The notes under the pieces: model-generated | Databases searched by the model: none | Seen by the model: only the letters and a program-made list of their open reading frames with translations | What the model was told of the DNA's origin: nothing | Assembly (NCBI GenBank): GCA_034696485.1 | Contig: JAQIWT010000085.1 | Span: 1 to 37,745 of the forward strand | DNA from: Isohypsibius dastychi | Lineage: Eukaryota; Tardigrada; Eutardigrada; Parachela; Isohypsibiidae | Reading direction: 5' to 3' | DNA length: 37,745 nucleotides | Program-made: the position numbers and the translations under genes | In this document: one piece after another, positions 19,337 through 37,745 of the stretch | Layout: the number at the start of each line of letters is the position of its first letter | How positions within the stretch are numbered: position 1 is the stretch's first letter

Positions 19337-20056
19337 ATGGGCTACGACACCGAGATGCTGGACGAACCAGCTCCAGTTCTCGAGCTTCTGAAACGTGATT
19401 ACACCTGCGTGATTTGCCAGCTCATTCTGGAGGACCCAGTTCAGGTTAACATCAATCTACTCTCAACCCCAATAACTTTCATGTCAGGATTTGTCTTTCA
19501 GGTTCCAAAATGTGGTCACACATTCTGTCGAGCTTGCATCAGGCGATGGCTCTCAACCAATCCTACTTGCCCAGTTGATCGTGAGGAAATCAAGAAGAAG
19601 ACCAAGCTGACTGCACCATCTCGTATAATCACATCCATGATCAACAACCTCAAAATCCATTGTCGATTCAAGAAGGATGGATGCCCTGAGATACGTAAAG
19701 TGGAAAATATGGAAGCTCATGAGAGCGCATGTGGATTTGAGATGATCAGCTGTGAATTGCGATGTGGAACCACGTTTCGACGAGCCAACCAGCTAGGCCA
19801 CCACTGTGTCAAGTCCATCGTGGGAAGATTGAAAAAAGATCTCGACGGAGAACTCGCCAGCTTTGTGTGTTTTGCTGGACGCTCACTTCCGGGCAAAGTC
19901 GCATCTGCAAGACAACTCATGAAAAGAATCCAGAAGAAAGTTCGAGTCAACTTATCCTCGCTGAAGAAGGTTGAAGCGACACTGAAGAAGCGCGGAAGTC
20001 CAGGTGGTGATGCCGACACCACTAGCGAAGACGAAGACTGGGATGAGGATGAGTAG
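19337..20056 (+). CDS. RING + TRAF/SIAH-type zinc finger protein B (NRDP1/RNF41-like), 2 exons
   Basis: Paralogue of RING gene A. Exons 19337-19444 and 19502-20056 are joined by a 57-nt intron at the same position and phase and give 220 residues. The RING runs from CVIC through KCGHTFCRACIRRWL to CPVDRE. The second zinc region has CRFKKDGCPEI, HESACGFEMISC and CGTTFRRANQLGHHC. A basic helical stretch and an acidic tail ending in DEDWDEDE follow. The 57-nt intron is a multiple of three with no in-frame stop, so an unspliced mRNA would still encode a full protein with 19 extra residues inside the RING. The open frame extends upstream to 19229, but gene A supports the MGYD start. The likely role is E3 ubiquitin ligase, substrate unknown. 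Confidence 0.85.
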   Translation: MGYDTEMLDEPAPVLELLKRDYTCVICQLILEDPVQVNINLLSTPITFMSGFVFQVPKCGHTFCRACIRRWLSTNPTCPVDREEIKKKTKLTAPSRIITSMINNLKIHCRFKKDGCPEIRKVENMEAHESACGFEMISCELRCGTTFRRANQLGHHCVKSIVGRLKKDLDGELASFVCFAGRSLPGKVASARQLMKRIQKKVRVNLSSLKKVEATLKKRGSPGGDADTTSEDEDWDEDE

Positions 20057-20625
20057 GAGTTACCTGTAAGACTGTCCCTTCCGTTTCTGTACAGTTTTTT
20101 CTTGCGTTAAATTAAGAGACGAAAAATGAAATGTGAATTTATACAATTGCTCAATGACTGCGTTTACATGTTTTGATTCCAAAATTTAATCTTTGGTTGA
20201 TTTCTCAGCCCTCCATGAAGAATCTGTACCCATAAGTAACGTTTTCCACATGTTTGGATAAAGTTCCGAAAAGCTTAGTTGGAAGGCGAATGTTTGAATG
20301 CTAAGTGGGTGCCGAAGTCGCTTCAAACAGAACATACATTCTTCTCAGAATGTTACATTTAATACGGCGAAAGGCCTAACGTTCATCAGAGCTGTGAATG
20401 ATCGCAAAAATATTCAGATTTCACGATCCGAAATCTCATAAAATTCTCGGGTGTGTTATGGTCCGTTTCAGAAGTAAGATTCAAGTCAATCTGCGACGAC
20501 ACCATTCGACATTCATCGCCGCTGGACTGTACAAGTTTTGCTCTGCGCCATCTTAGCATGAGGGGTGGAGGCGAAGAAATACGCCGGCAGACTATAATAT
20601 TGTCATAACTATGGTGGCACACAGT
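20057..20625. other. Intergenic, no supported gene
   Basis: 3' flank of RING gene B, which lies tail-to-tail with COE. Short open frames only. Confidence 0.45.
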
Positions 20626-20633
20626 AGACGGGC

Positions 20634-20815
20634 GGAACTAGACGAGGTCAATCACACAGTGAGAGGTGACGACGTATCAGGTGCGAGTGAGTGGGACAGA
20701 GACAGGGTAGAGGCTCATAAGAGTCGGATTATTAATGACAGATGGTCAAAACATAACAGATCGCCCTCGTCAATCAATATCTGTAAAGCAACTTCTGTTT
20801 CGTATTGCGCAAACG
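20634..20815. repeat. Dispersed repeat segment R1, left copy
   Basis: Shares a conserved core (CACAGTGAGAGGTGACGACG, then TATCAGGTGC) and further words (GACAGATGG, AACAGATCGC, AACTTCTGTTTC) with 29530-29690, in the same order and orientation. It is decayed and non-coding. See R2 for a second shared block. Confidence 0.6.
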
Positions 20816-21239
20816 CATCCCAATCGGTAACCCGAGAACAATATTCCAGTCTCATCACAAGCTGCCGCCGAGAGAAGGTATCGGCTGTTTGTCGCAAATT
20901 AACTGATGCCTTATGAAACAATGCTGATTTTTCTTTCACAACGAAGAGAACAGATTGAAGTTCCAAACTGATTTTTGATAAAGTTGTGCAGCCCAATCAG
21001 TTTTCTTTTTAATTAAGTCGTTGGCACGCTGAGATTCATGAAAGCTACATTAAGTCTAATTTAAAGCGGAACATGGTTATGCGACTGAATCAACTTTAAA
21101 TCTTCGAGATGAAAGCCCAGCAAGCATAGAGTTTATGAACCGAAATTATTCCACTGACGAAAAAGGTCCAATGAATGTGAGAATTGTGGTGGGAAATGCA
21201 GGGTTTGTGTTTAAGCAAATTTACCACGGTATTGTACAA

Positions 21240-21420
21240 GAGTTTCAATCTGACGTGATAGAACTACGCTGATCATGAAAAGACATTATCTTTTCTGGCT
21301 TTGTTAATTTGTTCCCATTCCCAAAAGAGAGACTTCTCGCTGACAGAGTCAAATTAAATTATTCGCGCCATCGGTCACCTTCAACCTCTCAGTAAATTCC
21401 ACTCTAAAATCATGTCTTGA
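21240..21420. repeat. Dispersed repeat segment R2, left copy
   Basis: About 165 bp similar to 30830-30995. Shared words include TTTGTTAATTTGTT, CCATTCCCAAAAG, GACTTCTCG, AAATTAAATTAT and CACCTTCAACCTCTC. It lies in the same order and orientation relative to R1 as on the other side of the COE gene. Confidence 0.65.
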
Positions 21421-21693
21421 TATTCCGGATCTTCCGAAACCCATACTTCGTCTGCAAAAACTCAGTAGATTGTCGGACAAAGTTTTCATGTTTGATTATA
21501 ACTGCATGAGTATTTTGCATTGAAGGAGTACACACCATATGACAGCTTCCTCAGAACTTCAAAAAGCCGTGGTTGGCTTCACAAAACTGGGGAAAAAATC
21601 ATCCAAGAACAACATAAAATTCACATAATGAAGAGAAACCCGCAAAAACTATTCAATTTTTGCAAAAGAAAACAAAATATGCCATTAAAATTT

Positions 21694-28783
<7,090 letters not shown>

Positions 28784-29089
28784 TTGTGAGGGAAGCATTG
28801 AGGAGAATGGGGAATCGAGAAGGGAATTGCGAAATGAGAGATTAGCACAGTCCGAGGTCGCCAATAAACCTCTGCTGGGAGAATTAGGGCTCTTCTCTAC
28901 GGACAGAATCAAAACACTGGACAATCCTGGTGGATTTCGATGTCCCGCTATTCAAATGAGGCGCAGGGGACAAACTCCCAGTAAAGGAGAACAGAGCTTT
29001 TATGGCCCCTTGATTCTTCGCGTTCCCAAATGGAGAAGAAAAAGGTCCACACTCTACTAATCCTCCAGTTGCGAATATTATCCTGACTC

Positions 29090-29109
29090 GGGAATATATT
29101 TATATTCCC
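29090..29109 (-). promoter_or_regulatory. Candidate TATA box within a 20-bp near-palindrome, upstream of COE
   Basis: GGGAATATATTTATATTCCC reads GGGAATATAAATATATTCCC on the minus strand and contains the TATA-box match TATAAATA about 315 bp upstream of the COE start codon. A start site about 30 bp further down would give a roughly 290-nt 5' UTR. It could be a chance AT-rich palindrome. Confidence 0.3.
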
Positions 29110-29370
29110 AAGGAATAAGCCCAGAATATGCCCATTCAGCTTCCCTCTTTTCACTTTCCATCCACCGTGTTTACGTTCTTCTCCCTGTGCTCTCCTTCTG
29201 CTGACTCCTCTCGCACTCTATCGCTAATTGTGATCTTGTCTTGCCTGTCTCATCTCTGTTGTTTTTCATTCCACTGATTGGATCTCAAATGATATCCAAG
29301 TGAGAGATGTCTCATGGGAGTTGACCAAGGGGCGGAGCCTCAAACTTATTCTGTGACATCCACGGCTGCA

Positions 29371-29381
29371 CCCCCCCCCCC
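29371..29381 (+). repeat. C11 homopolymer tract
   Basis: Eleven C in the upstream flank of COE. Confidence 0.85.
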
Positions 29382-29529
29382 TGCATCTATACCACTTATG
29401 GTAGCTATTTCCTTCCGTATTTTTACTGTATTGCAGTTCAACAAACGTTAAGAATATAATTTCCCATTCAAACAAAACTGTCTGTGATTTTTAACAGTTA
29501 TCCGTATTTAAACGTGAAACTTCTGAGGC

Positions 29530-29690
29530 GGTCATGGACACAGTGAGAGGTGATGACGTATCAGGTGCTAATGGAAATTCGAGCGCCTGCCGCGAATCAG
29601 GAGTTGACAGATGGCCGTTCAAAACAGAACAGATCGCAATTCAACATTTAGACAACGAGACTGATGTAACTCTTGTTTCAACTTGACCTA
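29530..29690. repeat. Dispersed repeat segment R1, right copy
   Basis: Matches 20634-20815 (CACAGTGAGAGGTGATGACG, TATCAGGTGC, TGACAGATGG, AACAGATCGC, CTCTTGTTTC). Non-coding. Confidence 0.6.
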
Positions 29691-29699
29691 CCGACAATG

Positions 29700-30825
29700 T
29701 ATGTTCAGGTCAAAAAATTCATTAGTCAGAAAATTATCCAGAAATCTAACGACTAATTATTTTTTCAGGAACATGTTTTTCAATAAAAAAAACATGTGGT
29801 CAGTTACGGACAATTCTCGTATAAGTTCATCACAACATACAAAACCCATGTAACTGTATACATATGTTGCATTCATATAATTGTTTATAGATGAAAAATT
29901 GTAGGATTATCGGTGGTCTTTTTATTGTACGTATATGATGTGTGGGCATTTTCGTTTTCCGTTATAATCAGCATATGGTCACTGGGGAGTGCGGTGTCAT
30001 TTAATATTAACAATAATTTTTCCATGCATCGGCAATTACGGATGATACACTAATCCACCCAAGCATAACCATTCTTAATTGCCTCCACATCTTGAATAGT
30101 TCATAGGCAATATCTTGTTTGTACGTCGCATTCTGCCACAGTGGCTCCAATTATTTTTCCCCCCAAATAATATTCATTTCGTTCAGAAACGATGTAAACA
30201 CCGCCGGGATAGAAATTCATTACTTCGAACATTTTTCATTCGTTGAACACGGAATGCCAGTCTCTGAACTCACAAATGCGTGCCTCATCAAATGGATTAT
30301 AAATTCAGCTGATTTCATGGAGCGACAAAGCAACAAAGATAAACCTCACAAATAATAAAGAAATATGGAGGGTCGACTTTTTATTGAAACGCAACATAAT
30401 AAGGAAAATAGTACATTCAGTCGATTACTAGCCTTAATGTGTGCTTTAACGATACACCTGACCTCACTTTACACACGCTAACCTCATATTCTATTCATGG
30501 TAAATCGAAATAAATGCTCAGGAATTTCAGACATGTCGTGTCTGTCCAAGAAATAAATTTCTCTTTCTCGGGGAAAAGTTTGAATTGATATCAGCTTGCT
30601 GGTCGTTGATTGTTTTTCGGTTTGGAAAATGGTTCGAGTTACGAACTCTAATCGAAACCGAGGAAGACTGACAGTTTGAAATCCCAAGATAATTCCAGAG
30701 TATCTTCTGTTCAAATCCATTTATTGACTGAATTTACTTTAAAAAGCAACGTCTGCCAAACGAGACAGTCGTCAGGAATTTAACTCTGTATTTGTCCGTT
30801 TGGGAAATTGAGAATGTCAGGTTGA
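29700..30825. other. Intergenic, no supported gene
   Basis: AT-rich sequence between the two repeat blocks R1 and R2. Short open frames only, with no domain or splice pattern. Confidence 0.45.
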
Positions 30826-30829
30826 TTCT

Positions 30830-30995
30830 GACAGGATAAAATTACGCTGATCAAGAAAGGACATTAACTTTTCGGACTTTGTTAATTTGTTTCCATTCCC
30901 AAAAGGGGGACTTCTCGTTGACAGAATGAAATTAAATTATACGCGTCATCGGGCACCTTCAACCTCTCGCAGAACGCTCACTCTAAATTCGTCTA
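30830..30995. repeat. Dispersed repeat segment R2, right copy
   Basis: Matches 21240-21420 at roughly 85% by eye. The 68-codon open frame here is broken in the other copy, so it is not supported as a gene. Confidence 0.65.
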
Positions 30996-31230
30996 CATTC
31001 TGCCAATCGCAATCACTGCGTTCCAAGAATTCTCTTCGACGTTCTTTTGTTGCCGTGAACCCTTTGAATATTCAACTGTTTAACAACTGTTAGCAAGTTG
31101 CAAAACTGTGAGACGTGGGTATTTGCAAGCCATTCGCATGCAATCACATGATTCCCGTTCTCTCAGAACAAAAAAAAACAATACTGCCTTTCGTTTGCTG
31201 AGAACGCTGTGCGTACCATCGTACTTCAAA

Positions 31231-31472
31231 AACCAGCGGGTCCAATTGCATTAGGGTACCAGTATAACACGTCATCCCGAAATTTTTTTCTGCGGAATAC
31301 TCCCGACAGCCCCCCAGCCCCACTACAGAGTATAAGATGAAGCTTGGTCTTTCTTGAACCATAAATGTTTCGGTGGGGGTTGGGGGGCTGTCAGGATTAT
31401 TTCCGCAAAAGTATTTGCCGGGATTATGTGTTATGTTGGTACACTTATCACATGGACCAACTGCCGGTCTGG
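31231..31472. repeat. Long imperfect hairpin (about 95-bp arms)
   Basis: The left arm 31231-31323 and right arm 31373-31472 pair as inverted repeats around a 49-nt loop. The best core is CCCGACAGCCCCCCAGCCCC against GGGGTTGGGGGGCTGTCAGG. Outer words also pair (GGTCCAATTGCATTAGGGTACC against GGTACACTTATCACATGGACC, and ATAACACGTCATCCCG against CGGGATTATGTGTTAT). It could be a MITE-like element or the source of a hairpin RNA. No coding capacity is seen. Confidence 0.65.
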
Positions 31473-32071
31473 TCCCAAATCGTAATGAGTAATGACATGG
31501 TTGGAGATTGGGTCGGCCACGGCTCCTCTTGCCTGGCGGCTGAGCACGGTTGGGGCGAGGGGACTACCTGGGTAGTCGATCTTGGTGAGGAACATCGATG
31601 GATCTGACTGCGGTGACCATAACTCTTTCCGCGGCCAGAGCATCGCGATTTAATCATCTACGCAGGTCACCGGTAACGCACATTGGGTGTACAAAATCGG
31701 ATTTTACAGGTTGTACCTACTTTGAGTTCAGGTTGTTCGAGCGATTGAGAACATGCGGTTGATTGTTGCGCCTTTGTGAAATTGAGTCTACCACTTCTAA
31801 ACATATGGCCTTCTAACCGATCCCCCAGCCCCCCACCAGGTAGTGCAGGAAAGCCATTATGTCACGAGCATTTCAAGCATGTTAGCTACCGTAGCCACAT
31901 GTCCAGAGTATGCATACATAGTCCAGGATTTGAGATCAAATTTTGAATCACAATCACCAAGTGCAAGGTGCTTAAATTACCGGCTTTCAAAACGCAATCA
32001 TTAGAAAGCTTCATAAAACGAAGAAAATGTCCACTGTGGATTGCTTGATTTTGGAAGACTAATTCGGTATT

Positions 32072-35000
32072 TCAGAACGGCTCATCCCAGCCGCTTGTTT
32101 CATCGGGAGGAACATCAAAATCATCTGGGAAGTCTTGATCGAAATTCGAAGCGTCATTGGGGCTTTTCACAGTAGGTTTTATTGGAGGCTCCAAAGTTCG
32201 GCTGGAAAGTCCTAGCCAATCGAATCCTTGGAAGAATCTGGAAACGCATCAATCAATACACGACAAAAAATAATCTCCGATCCAAATTACTTGTGTCTTT
32301 TTATATCACTGATTCCGTTCCGCTGATATCCCAATCTTTCGGCGGGGTTTGTGCGACAAAGTCTCTTCATCAACGACTGAGAATTGCGACTTATTCTTCT
32401 TGGAAATTCAACCGACTAAAAACCGGCGCACTTGAAAAAAACGGTATCAGGTGTTTTTTTAAGGGGACTCACCGAAAGACCTCGAAGAATGGTGTTGTAC
32501 ACTTGAAGCTGATCACCATTGTATTCGAACGGGGGACTGAAACAAACAACAGCACGCTGTCCAACTACCAACCATGCCATCTGTCGGTCTACTCACTTCC
32601 CTGTAGACAACTCGTACATGAAAATACCGAGTGCCCAATAATCGACCGCATGATCATGGCCTTTGTTCAGGATGATTTCGGGAGCAATGTACTGAGGGGT
32701 TCCGCAGAACGTCCAAGTTTTGCGTGATATTTCAATGTCTTTTGCAAATCCAAAATCAGCCTGGATAACAAGTAACTCGATATACCAAAATTATATTCAA
32801 GCAGAAAATCTTTGACTCACGATTTTCGCATAACCATTTGAATCCAGAAGTACCTATTTTATTCAATGTGGTTTATTTGGCTGAATTTGAGAGCAGATAT
32901 AGATTGCTCACATTTTCTGGCTTGAGATCCCGATAAATGATGCAGCGATCATGGAGGTACTCAAGCGCCATTACCGCACATGCCGCGTAGAAGCGAACCG
33001 TGTTGTCATCGAAAAAGTTCCTGAGATAAAACGTTTGGTTCATGAAGTGACCAGTTTTGTGAAATCAGGTGGATCGTTACCGATCACGAAGAATGGACCA
33101 CAGTTCCCCACCAAGACAGACTTCCATCAACATGTACAGATACTTTCGGTCTTTGAACGAAGCGTACATTCGGCAAATAAACGGACAGTTCAATCGGAGG
33201 GTGATATTTTTTTCCGACAGAACATGCTCCTAAACACACCAAAGAATTGATTTAAGGTACCATAAAGAATATTTAGCCATCAAATTGTGGTAACAGACCC
33301 TACGTTTAACAAAGCGTACCTGTTGTCGTTGTTTGACGATATGATTTTTCTTCATGCATTTCATTGCGAAAGTCTTGGTCTTGTCAGCGGTAAGCTGAAC
33401 GAGTACAACTCTGCCAAATCCTCCCTGTCCCAGCGTGGCGATGGTTTCGATGTCAGCCAGTTGTATATGAGAGAACTCATTGGGTGGCAGGACATGGCGA
33501 TATTTTTCGGCTTTATGGCCAGGTGTGCGATGACGATGGTTTCTGACGCTGTGCTGTTTTGCAAGAGAGGCCTTGCGCTGCTCGTCACCGTAGTCATGTT
33601 CCTTCAGTTCACGCAGATCTCCGATCAGCTTTGTGAAGGAACTGAAAAATATTAAGTGAAGAGTTTACCGAGTTTCTGATTGCTTAGATGTCGGGATTCT
33701 TAGATGCCGGGAAAATTAAGTGTTTTATGACTTAGGAAACAGTTTTGGTTGTGGAGACAGAATCCTATGCTTATCACGGCGAGTGGTGCTTATAGCTGAT
33801 GGGCTAAACACTGAACACTCATTTTATTATTTTCGTATATAGTAATTTCAATCGAACGTACACAAGGTCATTTGCATACATAGCGAGACTTAGTCACCCT
33901 GCCACCGCACTGAGGATCTGTTCTTTTTGTCACGAGGCATGCTTTTTTTGCTTTTGCCAAAACGATACAGCTTTGTTCATCATCATCAAGGTGATTGCTG
34001 TCTTAGTACTCAGTCAACGAAACCATTCATTTCATCATTCAGAACCCCGTCCTAGAGCCATTTCATGACCTCCGTCACGATGACTTCACTGCGCTGTTCA
34101 GCACAGAGTGTTCTCTTACAACAAATGGATGAGCTACAGGATCAGAGAACACTCGGAAAGTAAAAATTAATGCTGCGGAAAATAACGGTCTTTTTCGGCT
34201 CTTTCACCGGGGGGGGGGGGGGGCTTCAATTACGGGAGAATCTTTATTGCGGGCAGTACGGTAGCTGATTTTCTAGCCAAGCTTCATGCTTCTAGACCAC
34301 TTGCCAAATTTCAATGTCATCACCAAACCAAACTCACTCTCGATCGAGGGTCAAGCATTCGACGTCGGTCACAGCAGTGATCGTCGCTGTTCTCCGCTCT
34401 TCCTGCAACAGTGCCTTCTCTCCGAAATAACGGCCTTTCTCCAGCGAGCGCACAACAAGTGGATCCCCTTTTCCTGGCACCTTTTGCGTCACTTTCACCT
34501 AGAGAAAAAAATCAAGAGATGAAATTCAATCCAGCTTCCGATCTGAAATGAAATTCTCGAGCAAATTAGAGAGGCAAAGAAATGCGCACCTCCCCTTCAT
34601 AGAGGACGAAAAACGTGTCACCCGTCTCTCCTTCACGAACAATAGAACTGCCGGCGGTGAAATACTCAACCTGCAAACCGTATAAGAGATTAATTCCGGT
34701 GCAAGCCCCGGCACCGACCTACAGATACAGTACAAACCTCTAGCGCATCTGCCACTTTGCGTAATTTATCCTCCTCCAAATTCTGCAAATCGGGAACACT
34801 CCTCAGGAACCGCACAATCTCTTCTTGGCGTTGTATACCGTTCCGCATCATTACCACTTGGAATACGGACCTGTCCAGTACCCATAGCTTGGCGTCTGAC
34901 AAGGCTGGAATAGAACAAAAATTTATGAGATAACTCGAATTAACATTTATTTTCAGAAACTTTTGAAATTCTGCTGATGACCTTCAAACTAAATCTTTGA

Positions 35001-37142
35001 CAGCAGGTGACCGAGACGTGATTAAATAATTCAATCAAGATGTAGGGTATCTCGTTATACGAGGAGCCGATTACCTCGAACGGAAGCTGTCCGCGTGCAA
35101 TTATACAAGATGGCTAGTTCCCCGAACGCTTTTCCGGCTGTAATCTTCCCCAAGGGCTTCTCGTCTTTTAGCACTTCAGCTTCACCTTCCGCCAAGACGT
35201 ATAAGTAGACACCTTCATCTCCTGCGAAGAACAGAACATTCGATTATGTTTTTAATGAGATTTCGTCCGACCAACGATTCACATGTTCAAGGGTTATGCA
35301 TTAATCAGCCTTGTCATATTCAGTACTCTACTTATCTATTAATTATGAAGCAATGTGACTGACATTTAAAACATTCATCATTTTGAGGAAAAAACGACCT
35401 CATTCAAATAGCAAGCAAGTCTGCTCGCAAAATTCAACCGCCAGTTAAAAAATGGAAGTCGAAACTAAATTTTGTATTTGCACATGTTAAGTTTTCAGTA
35501 TTGCAACTTTGAAAACAGAAAATGATAAAAACGGCTTAAAAGATCAGTACGAGTATACGACGTAGGTTTTGAGCTCGTCAATGAAAAATATCGCGTCGCG
35601 TTTTCGGATGTTTTACACAGTAGCAGTCTGTGCTATTTCTTTGTCTGAAATCTGTCAGGTAAATCTGGATCGTCTCACGTGACGGGATTACCCGAGCTCA
35701 GCCGAGCACACCCGTGGAAATTAGATTGAATTATTGTCTGTTAATCTTGCAGAAGAACGTTGGGCACGGAAACAGATCACTTGACTGCTCGTTTGCCAGT
35801 AGCTTTAAAAATAGGAAAGATGGCACATATTCGTGTTGCAGTCAAGCTATTTTAAAGAGCATGACGGAGGTGATCACGTTTTATAAGTGATCTAGTCACA
35901 TTCAAAATCCCAGGGGAAAACTATGTCGTTCAGGTGAAATGAACTGGAGCAGCATGCGTGTTGTTTGACCGCTCACTGTACCAGCCTGTCACCGTCTATG
36001 ATTGATACCTGCGGGTTTGCAAAGCTCTTCAAGTTTATCACGGTGCACACGATTCTCATGCCCATTTGAGAAAACCAGTTGTGAAAAACATCTGTGCATT
36101 TCTGGTCAGAGAGAATATTACGTTTGCATTTACATACACGTTGGAGCTCGAAAGCTTGGGCAGGTTGGCAGAATATGTAATGTACTGTAGGAGATTCTCA
36201 TCAGTCAGAAATCAGAGAGTTTCGTGCTGGAACATTTGTGGATAAGACAAGACCCGCTAAACATTGCGAATTAAACGCCGTTCGGCCATCTCATGCTAAC
36301 TTTAGTACACCAGGGTAAATTTGTTAGACAAAAGAATCAATCAAAAATCTGGAATAAAAAACTTGTATTCCTTTGAAGCTTTAGACACACAGCTACGATC
36401 GAAAGCTTATTGAGTTCTAATCAGCAGGTCAAACGATCCACTGCTATCGGGTTTTTGAGCCTTCTCTGCTTGCTCCAGTGCAACTTGAACTGAAAAACGC
36501 GGGAGACATTTTTAGGTTGCGGCTATAATCAGCATTCCCCCAGTGCCAAAAGAAGTATACAGTCCACCATGCGGACAATCCCCATGGGAAGTTCAGGATA
36601 ATCGAAAATACACTTGTTTTCCAACAACGCTGAAATACCTTAGTTTTCCAGCCGTAAAGGATTGGTAATTTCACCTGAAAGCTCATTCATCGAAATCGAC
36701 TGACGTCATTGTCAATGTGACTGTGCAAATTGGCCGGCATTCAATTTATAATTCAAATGCTCTAGAAGCCCATTTCATTTTATTACTTCCACTCTGAACT
36801 GTTCATTTGCTCTCGTAAGTAATGTCCAAGTCACGCAACCATTTTTTGTTTTGGGTAATCTACTCACCCTTGCAGTAAAGTTATATTGAGTTGACAGGTG
36901 ATAACTGGAATTTTCAATTTTCGGGCCCCAAGTCAAGAGATTGAGTGCCGACGTGAGGTTTAATGAAACAGAGGTAAATGGGAGCAATTTTTAAGAGTGT
37001 ACAAGTACCTTGGCGGATTATATACGAGTCGGCTTCGACGTCGATGGGATACATATAGTCGATAATTTCACGCGTTTGTGAGGAGTCAAGATTGGCCAGG
37101 AAATCATTTTCGTGCAGTGCGTGCTTTATCACATGCTTTGAC
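32072..37142 (-). CDS. PRKG1: cGMP-dependent protein kinase (PKG I type), 5' partial, 13 exons
   Basis: Exons: 37142-37009, 35221-35075, 34904-34738, 34670-34590, 34498-34338, 33641-33320, 33229-33081, 33020-32912, 32853-32821, 32760-32597, 32536-32473, 32415-32291 and 32237-32072. All GT-AG junctions keep frame, giving 606 residues plus a split codon; the leucine-zipper and inhibitory N-terminus is to the right of the window. cGMP site A has [17 protein letters not shown]; site B has [17 protein letters not shown]. Both keep the Arg-Thr pair that favours cGMP. The kinase shows [11 protein letters not shown] (catalytic Lys), [29 protein letters not shown] and [10 protein letters not shown]. 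The C-terminal extension ends [10 protein letters not shown], as in PKG I. Orthologues are Drosophila foraging and C. elegans egl-4, which phosphorylate Ser/Thr targets in response to cGMP. Exon 9 is only 33 nt. It is intact and clearly constrained. Confidence 0.96.
34209..34223 (+). repeat. G15 homopolymer tract in a PKG intron
   Basis: Fifteen G inside the intron between the exons at 34338 and 33641; C-rich in the transcript sense. Confidence 0.9.
35222..37008 (-). other. PKG intron (1.8 kb), nothing else supported
   Basis: The longest intron of the PKG gene inside the window, within cGMP site A. Open frames are short and have no domain. It could host an internal promoter for short isoforms, as known for foraging, but I see no direct sign. 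Confidence 0.5.
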
Positions 37143-37677
37143 CTGGAAAGGACAGAAATTAAATCAAAGAAGAAAATCCCGCAGGTCCTTTGTAGTTTTT
37201 TGCGATAATATTTTTCGCATCTGACAGCGAAACGTGAGTATTATTCAATTTTTTTATGAACTGAGATTTTCCCATTTTTGTTTTTGGTTCACAAATTGCA
37301 TTATGTTTTTGATTCTCGTTTTTCGTTATTCTTCTTCATTCCCTGTGATTAACGGTGTTGAACAATATTCACAAGGTCATCTGGATTTTATGCTAGTAAA
37401 AATGGACATATAAATACATGTTTTCCTTGAGGCAACAAATTTTCGGTGAACGGTTTCTGCTTAGTGAAAGAGTCTTTTGAAGAAGATACATTTTTCTCGC
37501 TTTAAGGTAATGAAATCGATGAAATCAATCGAGCTCCACATTCTTTTTCTCTCATTCTTATCCATCAATAATCCCTACTCGAGAAGTTTAGCCAGGTAGG
37601 TTAAAGCACGTGATCAAATCGATTCCAGAAATCCATAATAAAAACTCAACTCTGTTAAGTGCATCGACACCAGAGGT

Positions 37678-37745
37678 GGGCAGTTTTTTTCCAACGCGCC
37701 TGAGTTTTTTGAGTTTTTATAGTTTTTTGAGTTTTTTTCCAACGC
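37678..37745. repeat. T-rich repeat at the right edge
   Basis: TTTTTTTCCAACGC occurs twice, separated by short GAGTTTTTT units, and runs into the window end. Simple repeat or start of a larger repeat. Confidence 0.5.

Overview
This window is nuclear DNA from an animal. The genes are split by GT-AG introns, many only 50-70 nt long, and they include a COE/EBF transcription factor, a cGMP-dependent protein kinase, a Ly6-type membrane protein and natriuretic-peptide-receptor-like ligand-binding proteins. There are no operons, no Shine-Dalgarno sites and no bacterial gene layout. The compact introns and the mix of families fit a small ecdysozoan invertebrate. A tardigrade is my best guess, but the sequence does not prove it. 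|| Layout. 1-640: last exon of a plus-strand protein with a GPI-signal-like tail. 2050-2938 (minus): four-exon Ly6/three-finger receptor with a transmembrane helix. 3727-3935: array of GTGGGACAC units. 3990-10700: three tandem copies of an ANF/natriuretic-peptide-receptor-like gene; copy 1 is a pseudogene broken by two inserted elements, copy 2 is nearly complete but has two frameshifts, and copy 3 is a 3' fragment broken by a run of 15 C. 11069-11806 (minus): intronless C4HC3 RING protein. 12723-13465 and 19337-20056 (plus): paralogous RING + TRAF/SIAH-type zinc-finger proteins with acidic tails. Between these two lie a foldback element (about 13713-14200), a degenerate tandem array, a young Ngaro/PAT-type retroelement (14841-18403) inserted into that array, and a second foldback element (18465-18970). 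21694-28783 (minus): complete 11-exon COE/EBF gene, 455 codons. 29500-31500: decayed repeats shared with the other side of COE, and a long hairpin. 32072-37142 (minus): 13 exons of cGMP-dependent protein kinase, with the 5' end outside the window. || Working together. The ANF-like receptors and the cGMP kinase belong to cGMP-related families, but the receptors here have no cyclase domain, so no direct link can be claimed. The left half (about 3.7-20 kb) is a dynamic zone of tandem duplication and mobile DNA. The right half holds two conserved single-copy regulators under clear coding constraint. || Most interesting: three foldback elements whose arms are built of three different short subrepeats; a retroelement with perfect split direct repeats but no tyrosine recombinase gene; and short-tailed receptor copies that share a conserved ending.
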